Source: an uncultured Eubacteriaceae bacterium (GTDB lineage Bacteria > Bacillota > Clostridia > Eubacteriales > UBA1433). From it: a stretch of DNA of 8,085 nt. Below, one piece after another: positions 1 through 6,214 of the stretch. The position numbers and the translations under genes are program-made. Position 1 is the first letter of the stretch; each line of letters starts with the position of its first letter. Below the pieces are notes generated by a model, which was not told where the DNA came from, did not search any database, and saw nothing but the letters and a program-made list of their open reading frames with translations. Location: positions 1-8,085 of the forward strand of contig CALGIV010000042.1 in NCBI GenBank assembly GCA_937914785.1. Direction: 5' to 3'.

Positions 1-460
1 ATATCAGGATCAAATTGCGGCGGTGAAGTTTTTGCAGGACGACCATGCCGGGATGCGGCAGAGGCTGACGCAATATTTCAAGTGCGAAATAAAGGACGAG
101 CCTGTAGCGCTGCATAAGCTGCTGGATGAGTGTTTCAAACGCTATTTTGCAGGGGAGCAGGAACTGTTTGCTTTACCGATTTGCTACTGGGGCAGCCCGG
201 TGGCAAAGGCTGTGCAGGAAGCGATGCGGAAGATTCATTACGGTGCGACGGCTACTTATACCGATGTGGCACGCCTGGCGAATTATCCGATTGCGGTGCG
301 GGCCGTGGCCAGTGCCGTCGGGCAAAATCCTTTTGTCATCGTATCGCCCTGCCACCGCGTGATCAGAAAAGATGGCGGCATCGGTGGTTACAGCGCGCAT
401 GGCGGGCTTGACACGAAGCGAAAATTAATGCAGCTGGAGAAAATCCCCCTGAATAAATGA
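1..460 (+). CDS. ogt: Methylated-DNA--protein-cysteine S-methyltransferase (O6-alkylguanine repair), 5'-truncated by window edge
   Basis: Suicide DNA-repair protein that moves alkyl groups from O6-alkylguanine to its own cysteine. Visible in order: a degenerate N-terminal part, the helix-turn-helix segment with the arginine-finger pattern (RAVASAVGQNPF), the active-site motif PCHRV with the acceptor Cys encoded at 350-352, and the C-terminal GGYS...GGL...K block that closes the alkyl pocket. The first complete codon in this frame is at base 2 and the frame is open to the edge. The GTG at 23 has no Shine-Dalgarno site before it, so the true start probably lies upstream. The C-terminal catalytic domain is complete and ends in TGA at 458-460. 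No clear terminator follows before the next promoter. Family assignment is secure. Ogt versus the C-terminal half of an Ada-like fusion cannot be decided without the upstream sequence. Confidence 0.9.
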   Translation, partial: YQDQIAAVKFLQDDHAGMRQRLTQYFKCEIKDEPVALHKLLDECFKRYFAGEQELFALPICYWGSPVAKAVQEAMRKIHYGATATYTDVARLANYPIAVRAVASAVGQNPFVIVSPCHRVIRKDGGIGGYSAHGGLDTKRKLMQLEKIPLNK

Positions 461-481
461 TATAAAATCGCCTGATATTAT

Positions 482-511
482 TTTCACAAAAAATACCGGT
501 CTGTTGTGAAA
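482..511. promoter_or_regulatory. Inverted repeat upstream of the first transporter promoter (candidate operator)
   Basis: TTTCACAA (482-489) is repeated exactly as TTGTGAAA (504-511). The arm starts are 22 bases apart, about two helical turns, and the right arm ends 3 bases before the -35 box. That geometry suits a dimeric regulator at the promoter of the ATPase-led operon. I do not recognise the motif as that of a known regulator. A hairpin role for the preceding ogt transcript is less likely because the loop would be 14 bases and no U-tract follows. Confidence 0.4.
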
Positions 512-514
512 TTC

Positions 515-543
515 TTGACAAAATGTTTAAAATGAGGTATCTT
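515..543 (+). promoter_or_regulatory. Sigma-A-type promoter of the aspartate/glutamate transporter operon
   Basis: A perfect -35 box TTGACA (515-520) is followed after 17 bases by TATCTT (538-543), a 4/6 match to the -10 consensus. An A/T-rich start region follows. Transcription would begin near 550, giving a leader of about 100 bases before the ATG at 647. This is the only good promoter between ogt and the transporter genes. Confidence 0.65.
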
Positions 544-583
544 ATAAAAGATTATAGTGAAATCCACTGTTTCGAATTCAGGT

Positions 584-605
584 AATTCGGCAAGTTTGCC
601 GAATT
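584..605. promoter_or_regulatory. Perfect palindrome/stem-loop in the leader of the transporter operon
   Basis: AATTCGGCAA (584-593) pairs exactly with TTGCCGAATT (596-605), giving a 10-bp perfect dyad around GT, or 9 bp with a four-base AGTT loop in RNA. It lies downstream of the predicted transcription start and about 40 bases before the ATG. The following sequence is A/T-rich without an uninterrupted U-run, so it is not a standard terminator. It could be a repressor operator, a leader RNA structure or a weak attenuator; the sequence alone does not decide. Confidence 0.5.
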
Positions 606-646
606 TATATTTATACTAAAAAATGCAATTATATGCAGGTGAATAA

Positions 647-1369
647 ATGATTTCAATTCAGGGTGTATACAAGAATTTTGGCCAAACTGAAGTTTTGAAA
701 AATATCAATCTCGAGATATCGACGGGTGAAAAAGTGTTGATCATCGGCCCCAGCGGCTCGGGGAAGAGTACGTTGATTCGTTGTATTAACGGGCTGGAAA
801 AGGTTACGAGCGGCAAGATTGTCGTCAACGGTAAAGACGTGACCGATAAGAAGAACAAACAGCATGAAATCAGCAAAGAGGTCGCGATGGTTTTCCAGAG
901 CTTTAACCTCTATCCTCATAAAACGGTATTGCAGAATTTGACGTTGGCGCCGATTAAAGTATTGGGTGTGAAGAAGGAAGAGGCGGAAAGAACGGCTTAT
1001 GAATATCTGGACCGCGTGGGAATGCGCGAAAAGGCGGACGCTTATCCGGCGCAGCTTTCCGGCGGACAGCAGCAGCGTGTAGCGATTGCGCGCGCGTTGA
1101 ATATGCATCCTGAAATCTTGCTGTTCGATGAGCCGACGAGTGCGCTGGACCCGGAAATGATCCGCGAAGTGCTTGAAGTCATTATCGACTTGGCCAAGAG
1201 TAATAAGACACTTGTCGTCGTCTCGCATGAGATGGGCTTTGCCCGGCAGGCGGCTGACCGCGTCATTTTTATGGACGAGGGTGAAATCGTTGCAGTAGGC
1301 ACGCCGACGGAAGTTTTTGACAACAGCACGAACGAGCGCGTGCTGGAATTTTTAAGTAAAATTTTATAA
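647..1369 (+). CDS. Polar amino acid ABC transporter ATP-binding protein (GlnQ type), operon 1
   Basis: ATPase subunit that powers amino acid import from the cytoplasmic face of the membrane; 240 aa, the usual length for the family. All nucleotide-binding motifs are present: Walker A GPSGSGKST (residues 34-42), Q-loop Gln84 in VFQSFNLYPH, signature LSGGQ (137-141), Walker B ILLFDEP (157-163) with catalytic Glu162, D-loop SALD (165-168) and H-loop His194. The PHKTV and LSGGQQQR forms are typical of the polar amino acid uptake (GlnQ/ArtP/HisP) branch. The start is ATG 647, with AGGTGA at 637-642 four bases upstream. It is the first gene of an ATPase, binding protein, permease, permease operon. 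The ATPase does not set substrate choice; the neighbouring PEB1a-like protein points to aspartate/glutamate. No key residue is missing. Confidence 0.95.
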   Translation: MISIQGVYKNFGQTEVLKNINLEISTGEKVLIIGPSGSGKSTLIRCINGLEKVTSGKIVVNGKDVTDKKNKQHEISKEVAMVFQSFNLYPHKTVLQNLTLAPIKVLGVKKEEAERTAYEYLDRVGMREKADAYPAQLSGGQQQRVAIARALNMHPEILLFDEPTSALDPEMIREVLEVIIDLAKSNKTLVVVSHEMGFARQAADRVIFMDEGEIVAVGTPTEVFDNSTNERVLEFLSKIL

Positions 1370-1411
1370 TGATTTATAAAATTTAAAAAGAAAAGGAGTT
1401 AAAAAAGAGCA

Positions 1412-2215
1412 ATGAAAATGAAAAAAACATTAATAGTCTTGATGCTCATTTCGATGGTGCTGATCGCGTTTGCCGGTTGTGGTTCTACGGGCGGCGGCAA
1501 TGGTGGTGGCGATGGCGACTACATGCTTGACGTTTTAAGAGTAGGCTTTAAAAACGACGTTCCCGGATTTGGTTATTTAAATCCTGAAACAAATCAAATC
1601 GAAGGCTTTGAAGTCGATTTGGCCAAAGCGCTGGCAAAAGAATTGACCGGCAGCGAAGAGAACTACACGGCGACGGAAGTTAATGCGAACACGAGAGGGC
1701 CGATGTTGGATAATGGCGAACTGGATTGCATTATCGCAACGTTTACGATCCGACCGGACCGCTTGGAGCTTTATAATTTCTCCGATGTGTATTTCACTGA
1801 CCACATTGGTCTGCTGGTGAAGAAAGATGCCGGATTTGAAAGCTTTGCAGACCTTGATGGCAAAACGATTGGCGTTGCACAATCTGCGACGACGAGAGAT
1901 GCGATTCAGGAAGCTGCTGATGCTGCGGGCATTTCCGTAACGTTTTCCGAATACGGTACATATCCGGAAATCAAAACAGCGCTGGTAAGCGGCCGTGTAG
2001 ACTGCTTTAGCGTAGACAAGGCGATTCTGTTGGGTTATCTCGATGACGATACAGCGATCCTGCCGGAAGATTTTGCGCCGCAGGACTATGGTATTGCAAC
2101 GAAAAAAGACAACACGGAACTGGCTGAAAAAATCAACGGAATCCTGGCTGAAATGAAGGAAAACGGCGAACTTGATGCCCTGAAAGCAAAATGGGGATTG
2201 GACGCTTTAGAATAA
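1412..2215 (+). CDS. Aspartate/glutamate-binding lipoprotein of the ABC importer (PEB1a-like, SBP family 3)
   Basis: Extracytoplasmic substrate-binding protein, 267 aa. A lysine-rich start and hydrophobic segment end in a lipobox FAGC with lipidated Cys23; a Gly-rich linker follows, then a family 3 binding domain from about residue 38. Alignment from memory with Campylobacter PEB1a is nearly gap-free through the domain (for example VGFKNDVP, NTRGP, DNGELD, NFSD, YGIATKKD). The residues I recall contacting aspartate in PEB1a (Lys19, Arg67, Thr82, Arg89, Tyr156, Asp174) fall on Lys47, Arg95, Thr110, Arg117, Tyr184 and Asp202, all at offset 28. Glutamate/aspartate is therefore the inferred ligand. 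ATG 1412 is the first usable start, since a TAA stop lies in frame at 1400-1402. The AAGGAG (1393-1398) is rather far, 13 bases away. A stem-loop follows the gene. Confidence 0.93.
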   Translation: MKMKKTLIVLMLISMVLIAFAGCGSTGGGNGGGDGDYMLDVLRVGFKNDVPGFGYLNPETNQIEGFEVDLAKALAKELTGSEENYTATEVNANTRGPMLDNGELDCIIATFTIRPDRLELYNFSDVYFTDHIGLLVKKDAGFESFADLDGKTIGVAQSATTRDAIQEAADAAGISVTFSEYGTYPEIKTALVSGRVDCFSVDKAILLGYLDDDTAILPEDFAPQDYGIATKKDNTELAEKINGILAEMKENGELDALKAKWGLDALE

Positions 2216-2237
2216 GAAGTATTATTAAAACCTGATC

Positions 2238-2282
2238 TTTATGAAAGCTACCGCCTTTTGGCGGTATGCTTTCATAAATTTT
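2238..2282 (+). terminator. Long stem-loop between binding-protein and permease genes (attenuating terminator or mRNA-stabilising hairpin)
   Basis: The arm at 2238-2255 (TTTATGAAAGCTACCGCC) pairs with 2260-2278 through 18 base pairs with a single bulged T (2267), closing a TTTT loop (2256-2259). It is followed by only TTTT (2279-2282) and then G. The stem is strong and the U-tract is short, so partial read-through is expected. Because the two permease genes downstream have no evident promoter, I read this as a device that lowers permease expression relative to the binding protein or protects the upstream mRNA. Confidence 0.75.
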
Positions 2283-2307
2283 GTCAAACTTTATACTGGA
2301 GTTACCT

Positions 2308-3003
2308 ATGAGCGGACAATTTGCATCGGAAAGATGGATTAATTTTTTTACCAGTTACGGCAATGAAATGCTCCAGGCTTTCTTAAGAACATTATCAATA
2401 TCAATAATCGCATTGGTTTTAGCGCTTGTTTTGAGTATTGTTTTTGGCGTTATGTCGATGTCGAAAAACGGTTTGGCGCGTGCGATCAGCCGCGTTTATG
2501 TTGAGTTTTTCCAGAATATGCCGTTATTGATATTGGTATTTGTCTGCTATAACCTCTTTCCGCTAATCAACATTACACTTGAGCCGTTCGCGATCGGTTG
2601 TATCATTATCGGACTTTATCACGGTGCTTATATTGCCGAAGTGGTGCGTTCCGGTATTATGTCGATTAACAAGGGGCAATTTGAAGCGGCCTATTCGCAA
2701 GGCTTTACCTATCTGGAGACGATGCGTTATATTATTCTGCCGCAGATGTTGACGATCGTGTTGCCGCCGACGGCGGTGCAGGCGGCAAACCTGGTGAAGA
2801 ATACTTCTGTGCTGGCGATGATCGCAGGACATGAAATCATGTATGCTGCGAACAGTTACGGTTACAGTACACTGAATTATGGCCCGCCGCTCGTGACTGC
2901 AGGCATCCTCTATTTCATCATCTGTTTTCCGATTTCGACATGGGCAAAGAAGCTGGAAAGAAAACGGGATATAGCGCTTGAAGGAAGAGGGGGTGAACGG
3001 TAA
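2308..3003 (+). CDS. Polar amino acid ABC transporter permease, first of the pair (operon 1)
   Basis: Integral membrane subunit of the aspartate/glutamate importer, 231 aa. About five hydrophobic helices are seen (roughly residues 28-48, 66-86, 93-113, 160-180 and 200-220). The cytoplasmic EAA loop that docks to the ATPase reads EAA at 126-128 with the conserved Gly132. FQNMPLL and the GxYxxAYIAEVVRSGI segment are hallmarks of the His/Glu/Gln permease family. I choose ATG 2308 because TGGAG (2297-2301) sits 6 bases before it. A longer reading from TTG 2281 would begin inside the T-tract of the preceding stem-loop and has no ribosome site, so it is rejected. The stop overlaps the next start in TAATG, which implies translational coupling. 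The two permeases probably form a heterodimer. Confidence 0.92.
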   Translation: MSGQFASERWINFFTSYGNEMLQAFLRTLSISIIALVLALVLSIVFGVMSMSKNGLARAISRVYVEFFQNMPLLILVFVCYNLFPLINITLEPFAIGCIIIGLYHGAYIAEVVRSGIMSINKGQFEAAYSQGFTYLETMRYIILPQMLTIVLPPTAVQAANLVKNTSVLAMIAGHEIMYAANSYGYSTLNYGPPLVTAGILYFIICFPISTWAKKLERKRDIALEGRGGER

Positions 3004-3677
3004 TGGACCAAATCCTTGAAATCTTCACGAAAGCAAATGTGCGGTTTATTATGTTGGGGCTGGCAAATACGATGATGATCGCTTCAGTCTCAATTTTGCT
3101 CAGCGTCGTCGTCGGTTCAGTCCTGGCTTCGTTGCGCAACAGCAAATCCAAGTTTGTTCGCGGCCTGGTCATTACCTACATCGAGATATTTCGAAATACG
3201 CCAAACTTGCTTTGGTTAATGATCATCTATCTTGTCGTAAGGATTCGTCCGACGCCGCTCTGTGCAATCGTGGCCTTCACGTTGTTTACGTCTGCCGCAA
3301 TGGCCGAGATCATCCGCGGCGGAATCAACTCCGTGAGCAAAGGCCAGTGGGAAGCCGCGCGCTCACAGGGGATGCGTGCGTCGCAAATGTATATTTATAT
3401 TATATTGCCGCAGGCACTGCGCAATATGATTCCGGCGCTTTTGTCGCAGGCGATTACCGTGATCAAAGATACAGCCTTCTTAAGAATGGCGATGGCCTAT
3501 CCGGAGTTGCTGGGCAGGATTATTGTGTTGACGAGCAAATATACGGCCGTGGTTCAGATTTTTGCACTGTATGGCCTGGCGATGCTGATCTATTTCGTGA
3601 TCTGTTTTATTTTGTCTCAGCTGGTGCGTCATTTCCAGAAGAAGCTGCAGGCCGAGGCGCAAAGTCAGGCGCGTTAG
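3003..3677 (+). CDS. Polar amino acid ABC transporter permease, second of the pair (operon 1)
   Basis: Second membrane subunit of the importer, 224 aa. It has the family pattern of about five helices, starting with the hydrophobic stretch at residues 16-42. FRNTPNLL follows at 63-70, then AMAEIIRGGI at 99-108, and the EAA loop at 117-119 with Gly123, the ATPase contact. The ATG shares its A with the TAA of the upstream gene, and GGGGGTGA just upstream can serve as ribosome site. It differs clearly in sequence from the first permease, so the membrane pore is expected to be heterodimeric, as in GltJ/GltK. It ends in a basic, Gln-rich cytoplasmic tail. No strong terminator follows, only an A/T-rich weak hairpin, so some read-through into the next operon is possible. 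Confidence 0.92.
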   Translation: MDQILEIFTKANVRFIMLGLANTMMIASVSILLSVVVGSVLASLRNSKSKFVRGLVITYIEIFRNTPNLLWLMIIYLVVRIRPTPLCAIVAFTLFTSAAMAEIIRGGINSVSKGQWEAARSQGMRASQMYIYIILPQALRNMIPALLSQAITVIKDTAFLRMAMAYPELLGRIIVLTSKYTAVVQIFALYGLAMLIYFVICFILSQLVRHFQKKLQAEAQSQAR

Positions 3678-3712
3678 CGGTAAATATTCAAAATTATGAA
3701 TAAATATGCAAA
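3675..3712. promoter_or_regulatory. ARG-box-like tandem site upstream of the second transporter operon (candidate ArgR/AhrC operator)
   Basis: Bases 3695-3712 match the 18-base ARG-box consensus WNTGAATWWWWATTCANW at 17 of 18 positions; the only miss is G for T at 3708. Two bases upstream, 3675-3692 has a perfect right half (AAATATTCAAA) but a poor left half. ARG boxes usually occur in pairs 2-3 bases apart, which fits. The sites lie about 17 bases or more upstream of the -35 box, so they are not in the classical promoter-overlapping repressor position. The region is very A/T-rich, so a chance match is possible. Confidence 0.35.
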
Positions 3713-3728
3713 AAGATGCATTTTTAGC

Positions 3729-3757
3729 TTGCTTAATTTATAAAATGAGTATATAAT
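3729..3757 (+). promoter_or_regulatory. Promoter of the second amino acid transporter operon
   Basis: A perfect -10 box TATAAT (3752-3757) lies 17 bases downstream of TTGCTT (3729-3734), which keeps the TTG of the -35 consensus. Transcription would start near 3764, leaving a short leader of about 36 bases with the ribosome site AAGGAG at 3789-3794. Confidence 0.6.
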
Positions 3758-3799
3758 ACACCGTATTAAAGATTCGCTAAAAAGCAAAAAGGAGTAAAA

Positions 3800-4615
3800 A
3801 TGAAAAAATCAATTGTAGTTTTTTTAACAATCTTGGCCGTCTTGGCGCTGTTTGCAGGTTGTGGCAGCGGTGGCAATGATGGCGCGATGCTGTTGCAGGA
3901 AGGCAAGCTGCTCGTCGGCACAGATCCGGGATATCCGCCGTTTCAGTACATCAATGAAGAAAGCGGCGAAATCGATGGATTTGAAGTGGAACTTGCAGAG
4001 ATGATCGGTGAAAAGCTGGGTCTGGAAGTTGAATTTGTCGAAAATGGATTCGATGCGATTTTTGTCGGGCTTGACTCGATGAAGTACGACTGCATTTTAT
4101 CGGCGGTTAGCATGACAAACGACAGAATGGAAAACTATCTGTTCACGACGCCGCACCTTGCCAATGGTCAGGTGATTGTCGTCAAACCGGGGGATACCAG
4201 CATTCAAAGCCACGAGGACCTCACGGGTAAGAAGGTGGGCGTGCAGTTTGAAACGACGTCGGATCATGCGTGTCAGAAGCAGCTTGAAGCTGGTCTGGAA
4301 TTTGAACTGATCAAGTATGATTCCATCGATCAGGCGTTCCTTGCGATGAGAAGCGAAAAGGTTGAGTGCATCGTTGTAGATATGGGTGTTGCGCTGGACT
4401 ATTGCACAGCTTATCCCGAGTTTTATGAAATGAGCAGTGTAGCGCTGACGAATGAGCCGATTTCTATCTGCATCAAGAAGGACAATACGGAGCTTCAAGC
4501 GGCAATACAGGGCGCAATGGATGAGATCATTGCAGAGGGTGCGCTTTCTGAACTATGTATCAAATGGCTCGGCGATGATTTTACGCAAGATATCAATACA
4601 GAGCTGACGGAATAA
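3800..4615 (+). CDS. Polar amino acid-binding lipoprotein of a second ABC importer (SBP family 3)
   Basis: Extracytoplasmic binding protein, 271 aa. Signal peptide residues 1-20 end in a lipobox FAGC with Cys21; the ligand domain follows a short Gly-rich linker. Family 3 landmarks are TDPGYPPF (41-48), GFEVELAEMI (60-69), the ligand-carboxylate pattern SMTNDR with Arg109, GVQFETTSD (147-155) and Asp194 at the amino-group position. By alignment from memory with the LAO protein, Asp42, Tyr45, Phe84, Ser104 and Arg109 match its Asp11, Tyr14, Phe52, Ser72 and Arg77. A basic amino acid is therefore plausible, but glutamine-binding GlnH has a similar Asp, so specificity is open. It is clearly different from the PEB1a-like protein upstream. 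ATG 3800 has AAGGAG five bases upstream. It is the first gene of a binding protein, permease, ATPase operon. Confidence 0.92.
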   Translation: MKKSIVVFLTILAVLALFAGCGSGGNDGAMLLQEGKLLVGTDPGYPPFQYINEESGEIDGFEVELAEMIGEKLGLEVEFVENGFDAIFVGLDSMKYDCILSAVSMTNDRMENYLFTTPHLANGQVIVVKPGDTSIQSHEDLTGKKVGVQFETTSDHACQKQLEAGLEFELIKYDSIDQAFLAMRSEKVECIVVDMGVALDYCTAYPEFYEMSSVALTNEPISICIKKDNTELQAAIQGAMDEIIAEGALSELCIKWLGDDFTQDINTELTE

Positions 4616-4642
4616 AAATCAAACGAATAATTTTTGAAGGTA

Positions 4643-4676
4643 AAGCTAACAGTTTGCTTAAGCAGGCTGTTAGCTT
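4643..4676 (+). terminator. Stem-loop between binding-protein and permease genes of the second operon
   Basis: AAGCTAACAG (4643-4652) pairs exactly with CTGTTAGCTT (4667-4676). Inside it, after a 2x2 internal loop, the self-complementary TGCTTAAGCA (4655-4664) extends the structure. The sequence after it (GCTGATTTAATT) has no proper U-run, so full termination is unlikely. It occupies the same place as the stem-loop in operon 1, suggesting that it tunes permease and ATPase output or shields the binding-protein mRNA from 3' decay. Confidence 0.65.
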
Positions 4677-4699
4677 GCTGATTTAATTCGAGGTGAAAA

Positions 4700-5353
4700 A
4701 TGACACAAGCGCAGATTAAAGCGTATGTATCCGGTGCGGGTATAACATTAAGTCTGACCTTTGTTGCAATCTTGTTTGGGATGGTCTTAGGGCTTTTGCT
4801 GGCTTTTGGGCGAATGTCGAAAAGCAAAACTTTACAAGGGATTACCTGGACCTATATTTGGGTATTCCGCGGAACGCCGATGATGCTGCAATTGATGATC
4901 ATCTATTTCGGCATTCCATTAATTTCAAGCGCTTTGTTTGGCAGGCCGATGGGGCCGGAGCGTATGACATCGGCTTACGTGGGGCTTACGTTGAATACGG
5001 CTGCGTATCTGGCGGAAATCTTTCGCGCCGGCATTCTATCGATCGACAAAGGGCAGCTTGAGGCAGGCAAGGCGTTGGGGATGACGAATGGCCAGACGAT
5101 GCGCAAGATTATCATTCCGCAGACAATTCGGCGTATTATTCCACCGTTTTCCAACGAGTTTGTTATGCTGCTAAAGGACAGCTCCGTCGTCTATATTTTG
5201 GGTATTGGGGATTTGACGCGTACGAGCCGGCAATTTGCTGCACAGGGGGAGGTAAAGTTTTACTTTATCGCCGGGGCGATTTATTTGGTATTGACGACGA
5301 TCTTTACAGTGTTGTTCGACAGGTTGGAAAAGAAGTATGCCAAATATGAGTAG
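4700..5353 (+). CDS. Polar amino acid ABC transporter permease (operon 2)
   Basis: Single membrane subunit of the second importer, 217 aa, presumably a homodimer because the operon has only one permease gene. It has the family's helices, starting at residues 15-36, with WVFRGTPMMLQ at 54-64, NTAAYLAEIFRAGI at 99-112 and the ATPase-docking loop at 121-127. The loop reads EAG rather than EAA, with the conserved Gly127 kept; this variant is common in the family. GAGGTGA (4690-4696) precedes ATG 4700. The stop TAG at 5351-5353 runs directly into the ribosome site of the ATPase gene, so the two are tightly coupled. It is most like the ArtQ/GlnP/TcyB-type permeases; substrate cannot be read from it. 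Confidence 0.93.
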   Translation: MTQAQIKAYVSGAGITLSLTFVAILFGMVLGLLLAFGRMSKSKTLQGITWTYIWVFRGTPMMLQLMIIYFGIPLISSALFGRPMGPERMTSAYVGLTLNTAAYLAEIFRAGILSIDKGQLEAGKALGMTNGQTMRKIIIPQTIRRIIPPFSNEFVMLLKDSSVVYILGIGDLTRTSRQFAAQGEVKFYFIAGAIYLVLTTIFTVLFDRLEKKYAKYE

Positions 5354-5362
5354 GTGAGCGCA

Positions 5363-6121
5363 ATGAGTATGATCAAAACAGAAAATATCCATAAATATTT
5401 TGGGGAAAACCATGTATTAAATGGCGTGGATTTAGAGATCGCAAAGAGTGAAGTCGTTTGTGTCGTAGGCCCGTCCGGGAGCGGGAAAAGCACCTTGCTG
5501 CGTTGCCTGAATCGTTTGGAGCGGATTACGTCGGGGAAGATTTATATTGAAGGAAAATTGATCGAACATCGCGAAAGTGACAAAAACATCTTAAAGATTG
5601 ACCCGAAAGAAGTAGCAAAGATGTGTTCGGAGCTCGGAATGGTTTTTCAGCGGTTTAACTTGTTTCCGCATAAAACGGCATTGGAAAATGTGACGATTGC
5701 GCAGGAGACGGTAAAGAAAACATCTAAAGAGATAGCGGAGAAAATCGGTCTCGACTTACTTGAAAAGGTCGGTATGGCCGAAAAGGCGAATGAATACCCT
5801 TCCCGCTTGTCCGGCGGGCAGCAGCAGCGCGTTGCCATCGCGCGCGCATTGGCGATGGAACCAAAGATTATGCTGTTTGATGAACCGACGAGTGCGCTGG
5901 ATCCGGAATTGGTTGGCGGTGTGCTGGAAATTATGAAGCAATTGGCGCTGGACGGTATGACGATGATGGTTGTTACACACGAAATGGGGTTTGCCCGCGA
6001 AGTGGGTTCACGGCTGATTTTTATGGATGAAGGTGCCATCATTGAAGAAGGGACGCCGGATGAAGTATTTATGAATCCGAAAAACGACCGCACGCGAGAC
6101 TTTTTCAAAAGTATTCTATAG
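5363..6121 (+). CDS. Polar amino acid ABC transporter ATP-binding protein (GlnQ/ArtP type), operon 2
   Basis: ATPase of the second importer, 252 aa from the chosen start. Motifs: Walker A GPSGSGKST (36-44), Q-loop Gln96 in VFQRFNLFPH, signature LSGGQ (149-153), Walker B IMLFDEP (169-175) with Glu174, D-loop SALD (177-180), H-loop His206. Between Walker A and the Q-loop it carries about 10 residues more than the operon 1 ATPase (around 66-90), a feature shared with many ArtP/HisP-like ATPases. ATG 5363 is preferred because AGGTGA (5352-5357) lies five bases before it; the GTG at 5354 falls inside that ribosome site and would have none of its own. It is the last gene of the operon, closed by an intrinsic terminator 20 bases downstream. 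All catalytic residues are intact. Confidence 0.94.
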   Translation: MSMIKTENIHKYFGENHVLNGVDLEIAKSEVVCVVGPSGSGKSTLLRCLNRLERITSGKIYIEGKLIEHRESDKNILKIDPKEVAKMCSELGMVFQRFNLFPHKTALENVTIAQETVKKTSKEIAEKIGLDLLEKVGMAEKANEYPSRLSGGQQQRVAIARALAMEPKIMLFDEPTSALDPELVGGVLEIMKQLALDGMTMMVVTHEMGFAREVGSRLIFMDEGAIIEEGTPDEVFMNPKNDRTRDFFKSIL

Positions 6122-6140
6122 CCGGATTTTTTATAAAAAC

Positions 6141-6166
6141 AAAGAGGGCCTCCTCTTTATTTTTTT
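6141..6166 (+). terminator. Rho-independent terminator of the second transporter operon
   Basis: AAAGAGG (6141-6147), loop GCCT, CCTCTTT (6152-6158), then A and seven T (6160-6166). The A-run upstream (6135-6139) mirrors the T-run, so the element could also act from the other strand. It cleanly separates the transporter operon from the cell-wall gene pair. Confidence 0.88.
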
Positions 6167-6214
6167 GCCCGCGCACATATTCTGATTAAAAAAACAGTAC
6201 AATAAGGAAAAGAC

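Noticed and set aside
23..25. GTG 23 as the true start of ogt
   Set aside because: There is no Shine-Dalgarno site, and the frame stays open to the window edge with plausible protein sequence, so the gene probably begins upstream.
653..1228. Long open frames on the minus strand opposite the transporter genes, here and at 5647-6108
   Set aside because: They mirror conserved ABC ATPase coding sequence, show no recognisable protein motifs and have no ribosome sites of their own.
1365..1370. TATAAT across the stop of the first ATPase as an internal promoter for the binding-protein gene
   Set aside because: No acceptable -35 box lies 16-18 bases upstream, and the stretch is A/T-rich, so a chance match is likely.
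2281..2307. N-terminal extension of the first permease from TTG 2281
   Set aside because: It starts within the T-tract of the intergenic stem-loop and has no ribosome site, while ATG 2308 has TGGAG six bases upstream.
3708..3728. Terminator after the second permease of operon 1
   Set aside because: The stem is five A-T pairs plus a bulged GC pair with no U-run beyond the stem itself; too weak to call.
5354..5362. GTG 5354 as start of the second ATPase
   Set aside because: The GTG is part of the AGGTGA ribosome site that serves ATG 5363; nothing suitable lies upstream of it.
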